Shown: positions 42,945-52,279 of the stretch, piece after piece
How the letters are laid out: each line of letters starts with the position of its first letter
Position numbering within the stretch: the first letter of the stretch is position 1
Origin: Prosthecobacter debontii
GTDB lineage: Bacteria > Verrucomicrobiota > Verrucomicrobiia > Verrucomicrobiales > Akkermansiaceae
Direction: 5' to 3'
Length of the DNA stretch: 64,000 nt
Assembly: GCA_945862245.1 (NCBI GenBank)
Contig: CAMAXN010000006.1
Span: 1 to 64,000 of the forward strand
The notes under the pieces: generated by a model
What the model was told of the DNA's origin: nothing
What the model saw: the letters and a program-made list of their open reading frames with translations, nothing else
Database searches by the model: none
Made by a program: the position numbers and the translations under genes

Positions 42945-45458
42945 CTATCCTTGTTCTCCTAGGATCATAGAAACCGTTGGCTGCGCAGCGAAGACCCTAG
43001 TTGCGACCGCACACACTTCGTCCGGGGTGAGTTTTTCGTAGATCTGCGGGAGCAGTCGGTAGGTGTCGGCAGAGCGACCGAAAAGGAGGTCAAGCGCGGC
43101 GTGGCGAGCGTTAGAGGACAAGGATTGCTGCTGTATCGCTGCTCCGCTGAGGACAGTGGATCGAACGCGCTCGAAGGTGTCTGCTGGGATGCCTTCGACA
43201 GCGATTTTGGCTATCTCCTTCAGTAGCTCGGTGCGGGCGAGGTCAAGTTGCTCGGGCGAAGTGGCGAGGTAGAATGTGAAGAGGCCGCAATCATGGCCGA
43301 GGAACTGTGTGGCACCGACTCGGTAGGCGAGGCCGAGTTTCTCGCGAATGTGCCCAAAAAGCGGGCCGGCCATGTCAGAAGCGTGCTCTTGGAGAAATGC
43401 GAGCGCGTGGCGGTCAGGTCCGCTAACGTGGGTACCTTGGTAGCCAATGGCGAGAACAGCCTGTTTCTTAGGAAGATTGAGCACAGCACTTGCTCCTATA
43501 CTCATAGTAGATGAGGGCGGTATCCATATATCCCCATCGGGAAGTTTTGCAAAAAAGTTTTCAAGTAGACCGATAAGATGATCAGGATCGAAATCTCCGG
43601 ATACAGAGAGGGTCATGTTAGAAGCGTTGAAATGACGGGTGTGGTGGGCGGAGAGATCAGCACGTGTTAGCTTTTCTAAAGAATTCAAGGCACCTAGTGA
43701 ATCGAGACCGTAGCCACTTCCGCTGAAATGGGTGGCACGGAGCTGCGTGAAGCAGCGATACAGTGGATCGGCGAGTGATTCTTCAAGCGACGCAATCTGC
43801 GAAGCTTTTTCCCTTGCAATGGCATCCGTGGGGAAGATCGGGTGCATGATCACATCTGCGAATACATCCAAGATCGGAAGAGTGTCTGCGGAAAGACCGG
43901 AGGCTTGCACAAGCAGTGCGTTGTTGCCTGCCGAGGCGGAAATAGACGCACCGAGTGATTCGAGGGCATAGGCAATTTCCTCGGCGTTACGAGTGACCGT
44001 GCCCTTTGGTAAAGTGGCAGCGAAGAGCTGATTAAGGCCGTTATTCTCCAGCGTTTCCGATGGCATGCCCGCACGTGCAGCGGCCTGGAAATGGATAAGC
44101 GGCACGCGGCGATCCGGCAAAAGCGCAAGGCAGAGACCGTTGGAAAGCATGTGGGTGGTGATCGCGTGGGAGATAGCGGCAACCTTGGGGCGCACAGTGG
44201 CGGTGACGTGATTTTTAGGATATACAGAGGTGTAGGTGAGCCTGTTTTCGGAAAGCCTTGAAGCAACGCGACGGATGTCTTCGGCGGAGACGGCGTTGAT
44301 CGCGGCAAGATGGCTGCGGGTAAAATCGAGATCGCGCGCCTCGTGCCAGTTAGATGCCAGATCGGAAGCTCGACCCGAGGCGCTGGTCAGCGTGCAGAAC
44401 TGACTGGTGGCAGTTTGTCGCTTCGCCTTGGCGAGCTCCTCATTAAGGTCGCTAGCAGCGATGTCCTGAATCTCCGTGAGAATAGCAGTCTTGAGCTCGT
44501 CGCATTTCTCGGGGGCGGATTCGGCAGAAACGGCGATCAACCCTTCTGATCCCGGACCGATCCATGTCCACGCAGAAATCTCGATGGCGAGTTCTCTTTG
44601 GTCGCGAAGGCGGCGATGGAGGCGAGAGGACTTGCCGCGGCCGAGAATGTCAGCAAGTAGATTGTAGGCGGGTGCATCGGGATGATCTATAGCTGGGGCT
44701 TTCCACGATAGGCACAAGCGGCTCGTCGGCACGTCGAAGGTGTCAAAGCTCTCGCGCGGCCCGAGCTGCGGTGGATCTAACTGGATGTGAGGCTCGGGGC
44801 CAGGGACGATTTTGCAGTCCACCGTCAGCTCCGCGACGAGTTCGCGGGCTTTTGCAGGATCGAAATCACCGGAAATCACCAAGTGCGTCCGGTCGGGTGT
44901 ATATCTGGCGTGGTGATACGAGGTGAGATCGGTGTATTGGATTTGATCAAATAGATGGCGATGGCCGATAACCGGATGACGGCGAGCGTCTACCATAAAC
45001 GCAGTAGAAAGTAGGAGGCGAATCGAGGTGTTATCAGGATCGTCTAGACCCATATCGATCTCGCGGCGTATCACGTCCTTTTCTGAATCAAACTCCGACT
45101 CCGGGATAATGGGAAAAAACACTAGACCGGTGATACATTTTAGAAATATTTCCATGGAGCGCGAGGGTCCATCGATGTAGTAGACCGTACGCTCAAAGGT
45201 GGTGTAGGCATTCCAGTGGCCGCCAGCCGCTTGGACGGTCTGAGCGAGTTCCTCGGAAGAAAAATCACGAGTGCCTTTGAAAACCATATGCTCGAGAAAA
45301 TGCGAGAGCCCGGAGCCGAGTTTTTCACCCTCATGGATGCTGCCAGTAGCAACCCATGCCTGCACACTGATTACCGGCGTGGCGGGATCAGGATCGAGTA
45401 TCAAAGTAAGTCCATTTGGGAGCGTGTGGCGGGTGGCGTGGGTTAAAGGATATTCCAT
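42945..45458 (-). CDS. M16 zinc peptidase (pitrilysin family), two-module
   Basis: An 837-residue protein with two M16 modules. The first has the inverted zinc motif HFLEH at residues 53-57, preceded by VISVQAWVATGSIHEGEKLG. It also shows YHHARYTPDRTHLVISGDFD, the usual end of the M16 active domain. The second module (from about 430) is the inactive partner, with LPDRRVPLIHFQAAARAG. It resembles bacterial PqqL-like or processing-peptidase-like enzymes with both halves fused in one chain. No clear signal peptide at the N-terminus, so cytoplasmic location is possible. It stands alone between a lipoprotein and a small membrane protein. Confidence 0.93.
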   Translation of the reverse strand: MEYPLTHATRHTLPNGLTLILDPDPATPVISVQAWVATGSIHEGEKLGSGLSHFLEHMVFKGTRDFSSEELAQTVQAAGGHWNAYTTFERTVYYIDGPSRSMEIFLKCITGLVFFPIIPESEFDSEKDVIRREIDMGLDDPDNTSIRLLLSTAFMVDARRHPVIGHRHLFDQIQYTDLTSYHHARYTPDRTHLVISGDFDPAKARELVAELTVDCKIVPGPEPHIQLDPPQLGPRESFDTFDVPTSRLCLSWKAPAIDHPDAPAYNLLADILGRGKSSRLHRRLRDQRELAIEISAWTWIGPGSEGLIAVSAESAPEKCDELKTAILTEIQDIAASDLNEELAKAKRQTATSQFCTLTSASGRASDLASNWHEARDLDFTRSHLAAINAVSAEDIRRVASRLSENRLTYTSVYPKNHVTATVRPKVAAISHAITTHMLSNGLCLALLPDRRVPLIHFQAAARAGMPSETLENNGLNQLFAATLPKGTVTRNAEEIAYALESLGASISASAGNNALLVQASGLSADTLPILDVFADVIMHPIFPTDAIAREKASQIASLEESLADPLYRCFTQLRATHFSGSGYGLDSLGALNSLEKLTRADLSAHHTRHFNASNMTLSVSGDFDPDHLIGLLENFFAKLPDGDIWIPPSSTMSIGASAVLNLPKKQAVLAIGYQGTHVSGPDRHALAFLQEHASDMAGPLFGHIREKLGLAYRVGATQFLGHDCGLFTFYLATSPEQLDLARTELLKEIAKIAVEGIPADTFERVRSTVLSGAAIQQQSLSSNARHAALDLLFGRSADTYRLLPQIYEKLTPDEVCAVATRVFAAQPTVSMILGEQG

Positions 45459-45509
45459 GAGATTAATTTCCAGCTTGGCTAAAGAATAAATGCGGCATAA
45501 ATCTTAGCG

Positions 45510-46004
45510 ATGCAACGGTGGATATTTGCTGGGCTGGGAGCTGTGGGCCTCGTGGTGATGTTCTTCGGAGCTCTCTACGCAAAACGCGAATACCATCTCC
45601 GCCAGCCCGACAAAAAATGGGTGCCCATTGCGCTACGTGCCGATATATCCTTGGAAGATCATAATAAAATTGCGGAGGAGATCGATGAAAAACTCCGCGC
45701 TGATGAGATACTACGGTCAGTCGTGGCGGATGTAGGGCTTCAGGAAAAATTCAATCAACCCAGCGAGGACGCCGCCGTGAAGGAACTAAACCGCCGCCTT
45801 TTCTGCGAGATCGGCACCACTGACACGCCGAAAGGTTCCGTACCCTCGATTAATGTCGGCATTTCCGGGATCAGGCACGAAACAAAACTACTCGGCGATA
45901 CTTCAACGCATATCGCCCGCATCGTATTAAAAATGCTCGGGATAGATCCGGATACGGGCAAGCCTATCAACCCCGACAACACACCTCCATCTAACGAATT
46001 TTAG
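45510..46004 (+). CDS. Hypothetical single-pass membrane protein
   Basis: A 164-residue protein with one N-terminal helix (WIFAGLGAVGLVVMFFGALY) and a soluble part that may face outwards. The soluble part has alternating helices and strands (DISLEDHNKIAEEIDEKLRA, VPSINVGISGI, TSTHIARIVLKMLGI) in the style of capsule/Wzz-like periplasmic domains, but no specific match is recognised. It is divergent from the M16 peptidase, 50 bases apart. Confidence 0.68.
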   Translation: MQRWIFAGLGAVGLVVMFFGALYAKREYHLRQPDKKWVPIALRADISLEDHNKIAEEIDEKLRADEILRSVVADVGLQEKFNQPSEDAAVKELNRRLFCEIGTTDTPKGSVPSINVGISGIRHETKLLGDTSTHIARIVLKMLGIDPDTGKPINPDNTPPSNEF

Positions 46005-46192
46005 CAGAAGCTTTCTTCAACTGATTGCAATCCATGTTTTCGCAGGGTTAGATCTGCTGATGGGCGACAGCTTGAAAAAATTCCGCTGCTTCTCAGTCTA
46101 TCGCGCCGCGCATGGCGCGTCCTAACTCCAGAATCGCGCGCGCATCTCCGTAGTGACACGATGTGCATGACAAACCTACGCTGAGGAAAAAC

Positions 46193-46492
46193 TCACCGGT
46201 GAGGACTCAACAATCCCCCAAGGCCGAGAAGGATCGTCTTAAGAATCCGCCAAACGACGAAGATCACCGCTGTGCTTATCCCTACGATGACCATAACAGC
46301 TATGACGACGAAGCCGATTATAAGCCAGAGCGGCCACCAACGGGCGTCAAGGCGTTTCACGCGGCCATGCCAGACCGACCAATCAATCTTACCACGCGTT
46401 TCCCGTTTGGCGCCCATAGGACGCGGCATTACGGCTATACCGTCGATCTCGACAACTTCTGCCTCAATAGTTTTTTCTTCGCCGATAGCCAC
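46193..46492 (-). CDS. Small membrane protein, hypothetical
   Basis: A 99-residue protein: an acidic N-terminal part (MAIGEEKTIEAEVVEIDG), a basic Trp-containing stretch (DWSVWHGRVKRLDARWW), then two hydrophobic segments (LIIGFVVIAVMVIVGI and VIFVVWRILKTILLGLGGLL). The opposite strand also has an open frame here, but its composition is not protein-like. Divergence and length make function unreadable. Confidence 0.55.
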   Translation of the reverse strand: MAIGEEKTIEAEVVEIDGIAVMPRPMGAKRETRGKIDWSVWHGRVKRLDARWWPLWLIIGFVVIAVMVIVGISTAVIFVVWRILKTILLGLGGLLSPHR

Positions 46493-46585
46493 GGTTAAAC
46501 ATGATACAATTTTCAGGAAATATAAAGCCCGAAACCCGGTACAAGAAAGTAGTCCTATTGATTAGTGCCAGTTTATTCGAAAAAA

Positions 46586-47293
46586 TCACCTCGGCAAAGC
46601 GACACGCGGCATGGGCACCACCCCGCCGCCAAGCACCACCCCGCCGATAAAGCCACCGAGGTGAGCGCCGTAAGCCACACCCATATTCCCGCCAATATAC
46701 CCTCCGAAATCCATCAACAATCCCATCACGCACAAGGTCGCGAGATGAGCGGGCGGGATGGGTCTTGCAATGGGCCAGACGTGCGGGTTTGGCAGGCGCC
46801 AGCGTATCACCATACCAAGGTAAAGCCCCTCGAAACCCATCACTGCACCCGAAGCCCCGAGCATAGGTATGGTCTCCTGTGGGTTCAAGCCGACGTGACA
46901 AACGCTGCCGCAAAGGGTGGTGAAAATGAAAACAAGGAGCATCCAGCGATGTCCGAGTAGATCTGCTGCAACTGCGCCGAAGATCCATAAATACAGCATA
47001 TTTCCGAGTAGATGTCCGATATTCCCGTGGAGCAAAGCAGCGCTGAAAAGCGTGAAAAGCGGCGCCGTCTCGGAAAAGCCACCCGCGCGTAGGCAATGGA
47101 AAGCATCAACCACAGCGGAAGGCACCACCATGAAGCGATACTCGAAGGTTACCCCGAGTATCATCTGCATCAGATAAACAACTGCAATGAAAGCAATGAG
47201 CGCCAGCAACGGCCATTGCTGACGAAATGCGGAAGTCAGATGGAGAATACGGTGCACATCACACAGCTTGCGCTCAGGCACAGCAACCCTCAA
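46586..47293 (-). CDS. Rhomboid family intramembrane serine protease
   Basis: A 235-residue membrane protease with six hydrophobic helices. The L1/TM2 block LLHGNIGHLLGNMLYLWIFG matches the conserved 'HxxxxHLxxNMxxLW' pattern. The catalytic Ser149 is in GASGAVMG and His211 in YGAHLGGFIGG. It would cleave membrane-anchored substrates in the bilayer. The start at 47293 adds a short basic N-tail. The gene is alone; a small membrane protein gene follows about 90 bases later on the same strand. Confidence 0.92.
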   Translation of the reverse strand: MRVAVPERKLCDVHRILHLTSAFRQQWPLLALIAFIAVVYLMQMILGVTFEYRFMVVPSAVVDAFHCLRAGGFSETAPLFTLFSAALLHGNIGHLLGNMLYLWIFGAVAADLLGHRWMLLVFIFTTLCGSVCHVGLNPQETIPMLGASGAVMGFEGLYLGMVIRWRLPNPHVWPIARPIPPAHLATLCVMGLLMDFGGYIGGNMGVAYGAHLGGFIGGVVLGGGVVPMPRVALPR

Positions 47294-47325
47294 GCGAACT
47301 CTGAACCCATCATTCGGAAATTAGA

Positions 47326-48216
47326 TCACTTTTTAAGGAGCTTGACCATCGCCTCGCCCAGTCCAAGGCCGACATTCATGTAGGTCTTACCGTTATTACC
47401 ATAGTGGCCGTTGGATGCGCCGCCCATGCTGAGTGGGTGTGTATAAACAGTGACTACATTGCCCTTGAACTCAGGATATTTGCCAGTCTCGCCGTCCACA
47501 GCCATTTGGGCGTCAAAGATCAAGCCGTCATTGCCAGCCTTATTATCTTTTGCGGTCTGGCCAAGCGTGCCGAGCACGAACGGTGCATTCGGTGCGTCGA
47601 AATCCTTGCGCAACGACTTGATCAGGTTCACGAGGTTCTGTTGGTAACGGCTGGCGTGCGCCGCGTCATAACGATCCTTGTCGCCCTGCCACCAGATAAA
47701 ACCGGCAATCTCATATTTGGTGGCTCCGGGTTAGTGCTCGCCGATATAGGCGAGGACTTTTTTCGCGTTCGCGGTGTCGTCGTCGTATTGCTTGTAACCG
47801 GCGTAAATCCAGGTCGTTTCCTTCTTGGTCTTTTTCTCCATGGCAATGAACTCATAGATCTCGCTCCCCGGAGGTAGTAGGTCCCAGCCGAGTCCACGGT
47901 TGCCAATAGAGCTTTTCAAGATCATTATGGATGCATCTACGGCGTTTCCAAGGTGATGGCCGATCCCTATCTCGATTCCGATTTTGTTGCCGCTGATGGT
48001 GAGCCAATCGTTGCGGTAAACGCCTTTACCTACCATCACCGAAACGTTGCGAACATCCTGGCGGTCCGTCCATTTGCCTTCGGCATCAGTGAGGAAACCG
48101 TAGAGGTTCTCCTGCTTGACAGCTCTTTCCAACGTGCCGTCCTTCTCACCCATCACAACGCCCATTTCGAGGGTATTAGACTGACCCATGATGATGAAAA
48201 CCTTGGTATGTTTCAT
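47326..48216 (-). pseudogene. Sialate-O-acetylesterase-like gene with an in-frame stop
   Basis: One reading frame runs 48216-47326 apart from a single TAA at 47731-47733. Upstream of it is KVFIIMGQSN with the catalytic Ser block of the SASA/DUF303 carbohydrate esterase family. Downstream, the frame continues with YEIAGFIWWQGDKDRYDAAH, a family hallmark, and ends with GHYGNNGKTYMNVGLGLGEA. The homologous position after 'H' usually carries Tyr-Pro-like residues, so TAC to TAA would explain it. There is also no signal peptide: only four residues precede KVF, while these esterases are normally exported. Both signs point to recent inactivation. It begins 39 bases after the hslO stop. Confidence 0.8.
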
Positions 48217-48255
48217 CGTGGCAAAGCCTACTTGTGCGGTCCGTGTGAAATTTCA

Positions 48256-49017
48256 TCAGATCATATCGCGGGTAATGACATAGCTGGCGGCGCAGCGCGG
48301 ACATTGGACGGTAATAGCGTCGGCGTCATAGAAAAGCTCATCGGGCTTATCACGCCATGAGCCGAGCACGGGTAGTATTTTTTCAAGCGTGCAGCCGCAG
48401 TGGAAACGGAAAAAGCGGGTCTCCAAGAGGCTTGTTTCTTCAGTCGTATCGATGGCGGCAACCTGCTCCGCTTCGAGTCCGTCGAGCCATTCTAGATCGG
48501 CGTCCGGCTGCGCCGCGATAAGCGCAAAATTCTCATCTTCCAGCCGGAAAGTGCGGGCGGGGCGCTGCTCAGACTGACCGTAGAACTGCGATACCCAAGC
48601 GACCGGATCGCGACCCTCCACCTCCATCGTGGATAGGCGAGGCTCGATCGAGTGAGGCGTGTTGGTCTGCGAATAAAAAAAATTACGGTCTGGCTCACGT
48701 ATGTCCTCAGTGAAGATGCGTCCGGTGATATAGCGCTCGTTGGATGATCCGGTAACGAAGAGATTGATTCGCGGCGCGCGGAGGTTCGCGGTCCAAGCGA
48801 TTGTCTCGTTCCAGGGTCGGGCGGAGAGATGGAGCGTTATCATGGCCAGCGCATCTTTAAGCATTGCATCCAGCTCCGCGGGATAGCGGATGCCATTTTC
48901 CATCAGATGCAGATAATGATCTATGTAGATGCCCGTGAACTGCCCGCGCAACAACAGGCAGTTGCGGCGGCGGATGAAGATGGATTGGATTTTTGTGAAG
49001 TCTTCAACCGGCTGCAT
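48256..49017 (-). CDS. hslO: Hsp33-type redox chaperone
   Basis: A 253-residue Hsp33-family holdase. The N-terminal domain has an atypical opening (IFIRRRNCLLLRGQFTGIYI), then DALAMITLHLSARPWNET and GRIFTEDIREPD. The C-terminal zinc centre is complete: FHCGCTLEKI (CxC) and VQCPRCAASY (CxxC), separated by about 28 residues. When oxidised the four Cys form disulfides and activate chaperone function. It is shorter than E. coli Hsp33 (292 aa). It precedes the broken esterase on the same strand. Confidence 0.9.
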   Translation of the reverse strand: MQPVEDFTKIQSIFIRRRNCLLLRGQFTGIYIDHYLHLMENGIRYPAELDAMLKDALAMITLHLSARPWNETIAWTANLRAPRINLFVTGSSNERYITGRIFTEDIREPDRNFFYSQTNTPHSIEPRLSTMEVEGRDPVAWVSQFYGQSEQRPARTFRLEDENFALIAAQPDADLEWLDGLEAEQVAAIDTTEETSLLETRFFRFHCGCTLEKILPVLGSWRDKPDELFYDADAITVQCPRCAASYVITRDMI

Positions 49018-49323
49018 CAGGGTGCGTAAGGGAAATAAGTTTAGGGGATAGGGCGTTTCTTGAGAATCGCTTAGCAGAAAGAATCGTCTTTAGAGTCGTG
49101 CTTGCCAACGAAGGATCCGAGAAACTGCGTAAACTCCAGATGTATTGGGGAAACGCCACGAGGTAAGTCTAACCGATGCGGCGGGCCGCGGAAAGGGATA
49201 ATTCGGTTTACGATAATGACAGCAGATCGAACTATGCTGCTTCCGCCTAATTCATATTTCCCGCCCCGATAAAAAATAGGATCACCGCATGTAATTAAAG
49301 AAGAATCGTCCGATACATAATTC
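49018..49323. other. Intergenic region between hslO and the CAP gene
   Basis: About 305 bases. The minus strand carries an 84-codon open frame here (listed separately). It should also contain the divergent promoters of hslO and the CAP-domain gene. No terminator or RNA gene was seen. Confidence 0.4.
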
Positions 49324-49325
49324 AT
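49071..49325 (-). CDS. Possible small protein, uncertain
   Basis: An 84-codon frame from ATG 49325 to TAA with protein-like composition (KYELGGSSIVRSAVIIVNRI, then HRLDLPRGVSPIHLEFTQFL). It starts on the opposite strand at the same CATG as the CAP gene start. The frame stays open 80 codons further upstream within the CAP gene, so openness itself is weak evidence. No family is recognised; it could be a remnant or chance. Confidence 0.22.
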   Translation of the reverse strand: MNYVSDDSSLITCGDPIFYRGGKYELGGSSIVRSAVIIVNRIIPFRGPPHRLDLPRGVSPIHLEFTQFLGSFVGKHDSKDDSFC

Positions 49326-50382
49326 GAAATATTTTGACAAGTTCTTCTCAGCCATTGCGCTGACCGTTTGCCTGCTATTCTGTTTCCTAAGCACTTCCGC
49401 ATCCGCGCTGAAGCCGGAAGAAAGAAAGCGCGCTTCCAGCCTTTTCGAAGCGTTTCGAGAGGCCATGAAAAAGGGTGAACGGGAAGCTGCCAGTGAGGTC
49501 ATCGAGGTCATGATTAAAGAATTGCCGGGTACCGCAGCAGCGCTGGCGCATAAGGAAATCTTCACAGAAACGAAAGCGCTAGCGCTCGACTACTCCCGCG
49601 ATGCGAAAGCTCTACTCTCTTGCTATGACTCCACTAAAGCCGTTCGCGATCCAGAGGTGATACAAGACCGCAAGCTCATCGCGGAAATCTACGCGAGTAC
49701 GAACGAGGCAGTAAAAAAGAAGCGGCTCGCTGAGGAAGGCTGGCCTGCCATAAGGCGGCTGCATACAAAACTGCAGGCAGACCCCGGAAAAGCGCTCGAT
49801 TCCGATGCAGTGCTGCTCCAACTCCGTGATGGCATTTCGTTCCGACTGGATCTCTGCGATGATCTCGCGAAGCACGCTGGACTACCGAGCGAAAAAGGCT
49901 TGCAAGATCTACTCGACGTTTCTGTTAAAGAGAGCGAAGGACTTATGTCCATCGCCACGCCAATGGATCGGCGTGTTCTCATCGCCAACCAGAAGACAGC
50001 GGAAAGCAGTAATATCCCAAAAAGCGATTTGATCGGGGTCGAGGACGCAAACCGCCTACGCATGCTCGCTGGGCTGCCTGCGCTGCTGCTCGATCCTCGG
50101 CTCTGCAAGGGAGCGCTCATCCACTCAAAGGACATGGTCGAGCACAAATTCTTCGCGCATGAGTCTCCAGTCGAAGGACGCCGCTCTTTCACCGACCGAG
50201 CTAGGGAGGTGGGTACCACCGCCAGCGCGGAAAATATCGCCATGGGCCATCAGGATCCCATAGATGCAAACAAGGCTTGGTTCCACTCAGCTGGCCATTT
50301 CCGCAACTTTTTTCACAGCAACTACACACGCATTGGCTATGGCTCTCACGGCAAATATTACACTCAGTTATTCGGCAATTAA
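49324..50382 (+). CDS. Exported CAP (SCP/PR-1) domain protein
   Basis: A 352-residue protein with a signal peptide (FSAIALTVCLLFCFLSTSASA). Residues 30-230 are helical and charged with no known domain. The CAP domain starts near residue 235: DANRLRMLAGLPALLLDPRL, CKGALIHSKDMVEHKFFAHE, SAENIAMG, and AWFHSAGHFRNFFHSNYTRI near the end. The His residues in HKFFAHE and the HFRN segment match the CAP cleft. Bacterial CAP proteins are exported and of largely unknown role. fRMsr follows 15 bases later. Confidence 0.88.
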   Translation: MKYFDKFFSAIALTVCLLFCFLSTSASALKPEERKRASSLFEAFREAMKKGEREAASEVIEVMIKELPGTAAALAHKEIFTETKALALDYSRDAKALLSCYDSTKAVRDPEVIQDRKLIAEIYASTNEAVKKKRLAEEGWPAIRRLHTKLQADPGKALDSDAVLLQLRDGISFRLDLCDDLAKHAGLPSEKGLQDLLDVSVKESEGLMSIATPMDRRVLIANQKTAESSNIPKSDLIGVEDANRLRMLAGLPALLLDPRLCKGALIHSKDMVEHKFFAHESPVEGRRSFTDRAREVGTTASAENIAMGHQDPIDANKAWFHSAGHFRNFFHSNYTRIGYGSHGKYYTQLFGN

Positions 50383-50397
50383 GATACGATCAAATCT

Positions 50398-50859
50398 ATG
50401 AACGAAGCATCCGCGATCAATACCCGCATCAGCGCCCTCATTTCAGGCGAAACGGATGCCGTCGCGATCATGGCTACCCTAGCCTGCGAGCTTCAACATC
50501 ACTTCCCGTACTTTCACTGGACGGGGTTTTATCGTGTGGTCGAAGTAGGCTTGCTGAAAATCGGTCCCTATCAGGGCGGGCATGGCTGCCTCACCATTCC
50601 ATTTGAGCGGGGCATATGCGGTCGCTGTGTGAGGGAGAAAAAAACTATAGTCATACCCGATGTGGAATTGGAGGCAGACCACATTGCGTGCTCCAGCAGC
50701 ACCCGTTCGGAAATAGTTGTGCCGGTTTTCGATTCAACGGGAGACCTCCGCGCCGTGCTAGATGTAGATTCTGATTTCCCTGCCGCATTCAATGAAACAC
50801 ATGTCCTTTTCCTCGAGGAAGTTTGCGAAATATTCCGTGATCCTGCAATAATTTGGTGA
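50398..50859 (+). CDS. msrC: Free methionine-(R)-sulfoxide reductase (GAF domain)
   Basis: A 153-residue GAF protein. HWTGFYRV, IGPYQGGHGCLTIPFERGIC, and DHIACSSSTRSEIVVPV are the fRMsr blocks. Cys64, Cys74 and Cys98 are spaced 10 and 24 apart, identical to the Cys84, Cys94 and Cys118 spacing of the E. coli enzyme, so all redox Cys are kept. It reduces free Met-R-O in the cytoplasm with thioredoxin. The gene lies directly after the exported CAP gene and may be co-transcribed with it. Confidence 0.92.
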   Translation: MNEASAINTRISALISGETDAVAIMATLACELQHHFPYFHWTGFYRVVEVGLLKIGPYQGGHGCLTIPFERGICGRCVREKKTIVIPDVELEADHIACSSSTRSEIVVPVFDSTGDLRAVLDVDSDFPAAFNETHVLFLEEVCEIFRDPAIIW

Positions 50860-50938
50860 AGCTTAGCGCAGCTCAAAGGGCTTCAAGCCCTCAAGCTTTC
50901 AGATCAACATGTAGGTCAAATCCCTAGAGCGGCGATTT

Positions 50939-52261
50939 TTAAAAATCGAGATATATTTCTGTACGGCGGTTGGTGCGACGGCCGTCAGGATTGTCCTCGC
51001 CGGTTTGGGTGACGTTGGGGCGGCGAGGTTGAGAGGCGCCCTCTGCTATGGTGCTGATCTGTTCGGTTGGTACTCCGCTAGCAGTGAGGAAATCGTGGAC
51101 TGTATCGGCACGTTTTGAGGAGAGACGATCGTTGTAAACCGCAGTGCCAAGAGCGTCGGTATGGCCGCTGATTGTGATTTTCTTGTTAGGGTCGCTCTTT
51201 AGTATAGCGGCGACAATCTCAAGCTGGCGACGATTGCGATTATTGATGAAGTCCTCGTCAAAGCCAAAGTAGAGTGCGAGGGTTTCTCCGCCAGTGGGAT
51301 TTTTCACGAAGGGGGAATAATAGACATCGCCGCCAGCGACACGGTTGGCGTAATCGGCCAAGAGACCATCGAGATTGATCTCGGTGACGAGCCAGTTCGA
51401 AGCTGTTGAAAGTTGGCGAAGGTTGAGAGTAAACTCAGCGTTATGCTGATGATCTGCGGTGACGACGTGAGCTAGGTATCCGACGGTATCAGCGCGTTTA
51501 AACATGACTCGCAGAGGTTTTGCTGATCTCATGTGGAAATCGCCTTCTTCGAATAAAATGCAAAGGGCAGCGATTTTTGTATCGGAAACGCTGACAGTAT
51601 CGACGAAATCCCTAGCGAACTCGAAGTCTTGCTTAAGGACAGCCTGAAGGAAAGCGTCGGCAATGCCGAGGGAATCAGCTAAGATGGCCTTGGGTATGAG
51701 ATCACCGGTACCTGGTGGCAAGATGAGTTTATCGATCCTCCATTTGCCGCCTTCACTAAGCAGTTCGAAAAGAATGCGGTCACGGCCAAATTCTCGATCC
51801 TCAAGCTCAAGTGCCCAGCGGGCCGCTCGGTTCAGTTCTATTTCGCCAATCTCGACTATCCCTCCGGGTTTGCGAATTCGAAAAGTATCTTCCGCTATAA
51901 GTGCTGTGAGTTTGGCAAGATTTTCTGTGTCGAGAGCCCGTTTTCCGATAAGCTTAGAAACAGATTCTATATCCCCGTTTTCCAGCACCTTAGCTATTTG
52001 GACAAGTAGATCAGTAGGATTTATTACGGAAAGGCCTGATCCTAAATCCTTGAGGAATTCATCGGGGGTTTCCGGAGGCATGGTTTCGTTAAGCTTCTTT
52101 ATGGGGGCTGGTTCTACAAAGGCTTCTGAGGCGGGCTTCTTATGTAGCTCGGCTAGAGTTGGCTTGGGAGTGTCGTAGCGTATAAACAGGAGGGCTACCG
52201 CGCTTACAGCTAGAACCGCAGCTAGGCCTAGAAAAAAATAAGGGACGGCGTTAGGGCGCAT
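50939..52261 (-). CDS. OmpA-family membrane-anchored protein
   Basis: A 440-residue protein with an uncleaved N-terminal helix (FFLGLAAVLAVSAVALLFI) and a long periplasmic region. Residues 80-300 are mixed alpha/beta with repeated elements of unknown family (two similar segments: LLVQIAKVLENGDIESVSKL and AFLQAVLKQDFEFARDFVDT). The C-terminal OmpA domain has LALYFGFDEDFINNRNRRQL, then KKITISGHTDALGTAVYNDR, LSSKRADTVHDFLTASGV and GEDNPDGRRTNRRTEIYLDF, which bind peptidoglycan. It follows the HtrA-like gene 18 bases later on the same strand, so the two envelope proteins are probably one operon. Confidence 0.9.
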   Translation of the reverse strand: MRPNAVPYFFLGLAAVLAVSAVALLFIRYDTPKPTLAELHKKPASEAFVEPAPIKKLNETMPPETPDEFLKDLGSGLSVINPTDLLVQIAKVLENGDIESVSKLIGKRALDTENLAKLTALIAEDTFRIRKPGGIVEIGEIELNRAARWALELEDREFGRDRILFELLSEGGKWRIDKLILPPGTGDLIPKAILADSLGIADAFLQAVLKQDFEFARDFVDTVSVSDTKIAALCILFEEGDFHMRSAKPLRVMFKRADTVGYLAHVVTADHQHNAEFTLNLRQLSTASNWLVTEINLDGLLADYANRVAGGDVYYSPFVKNPTGGETLALYFGFDEDFINNRNRRQLEIVAAILKSDPNKKITISGHTDALGTAVYNDRLSSKRADTVHDFLTASGVPTEQISTIAEGASQPRRPNVTQTGEDNPDGRRTNRRTEIYLDF

Positions 52262-52279
52262 AGCTTTTAAGTTAAAATT

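Noticed and set aside
46163-46498. A plus-strand frame of 111 codons opposite the small membrane protein
   Set aside because: It lacks hydrophobic or domain-like structure. The minus-strand frame has two clear membrane segments.
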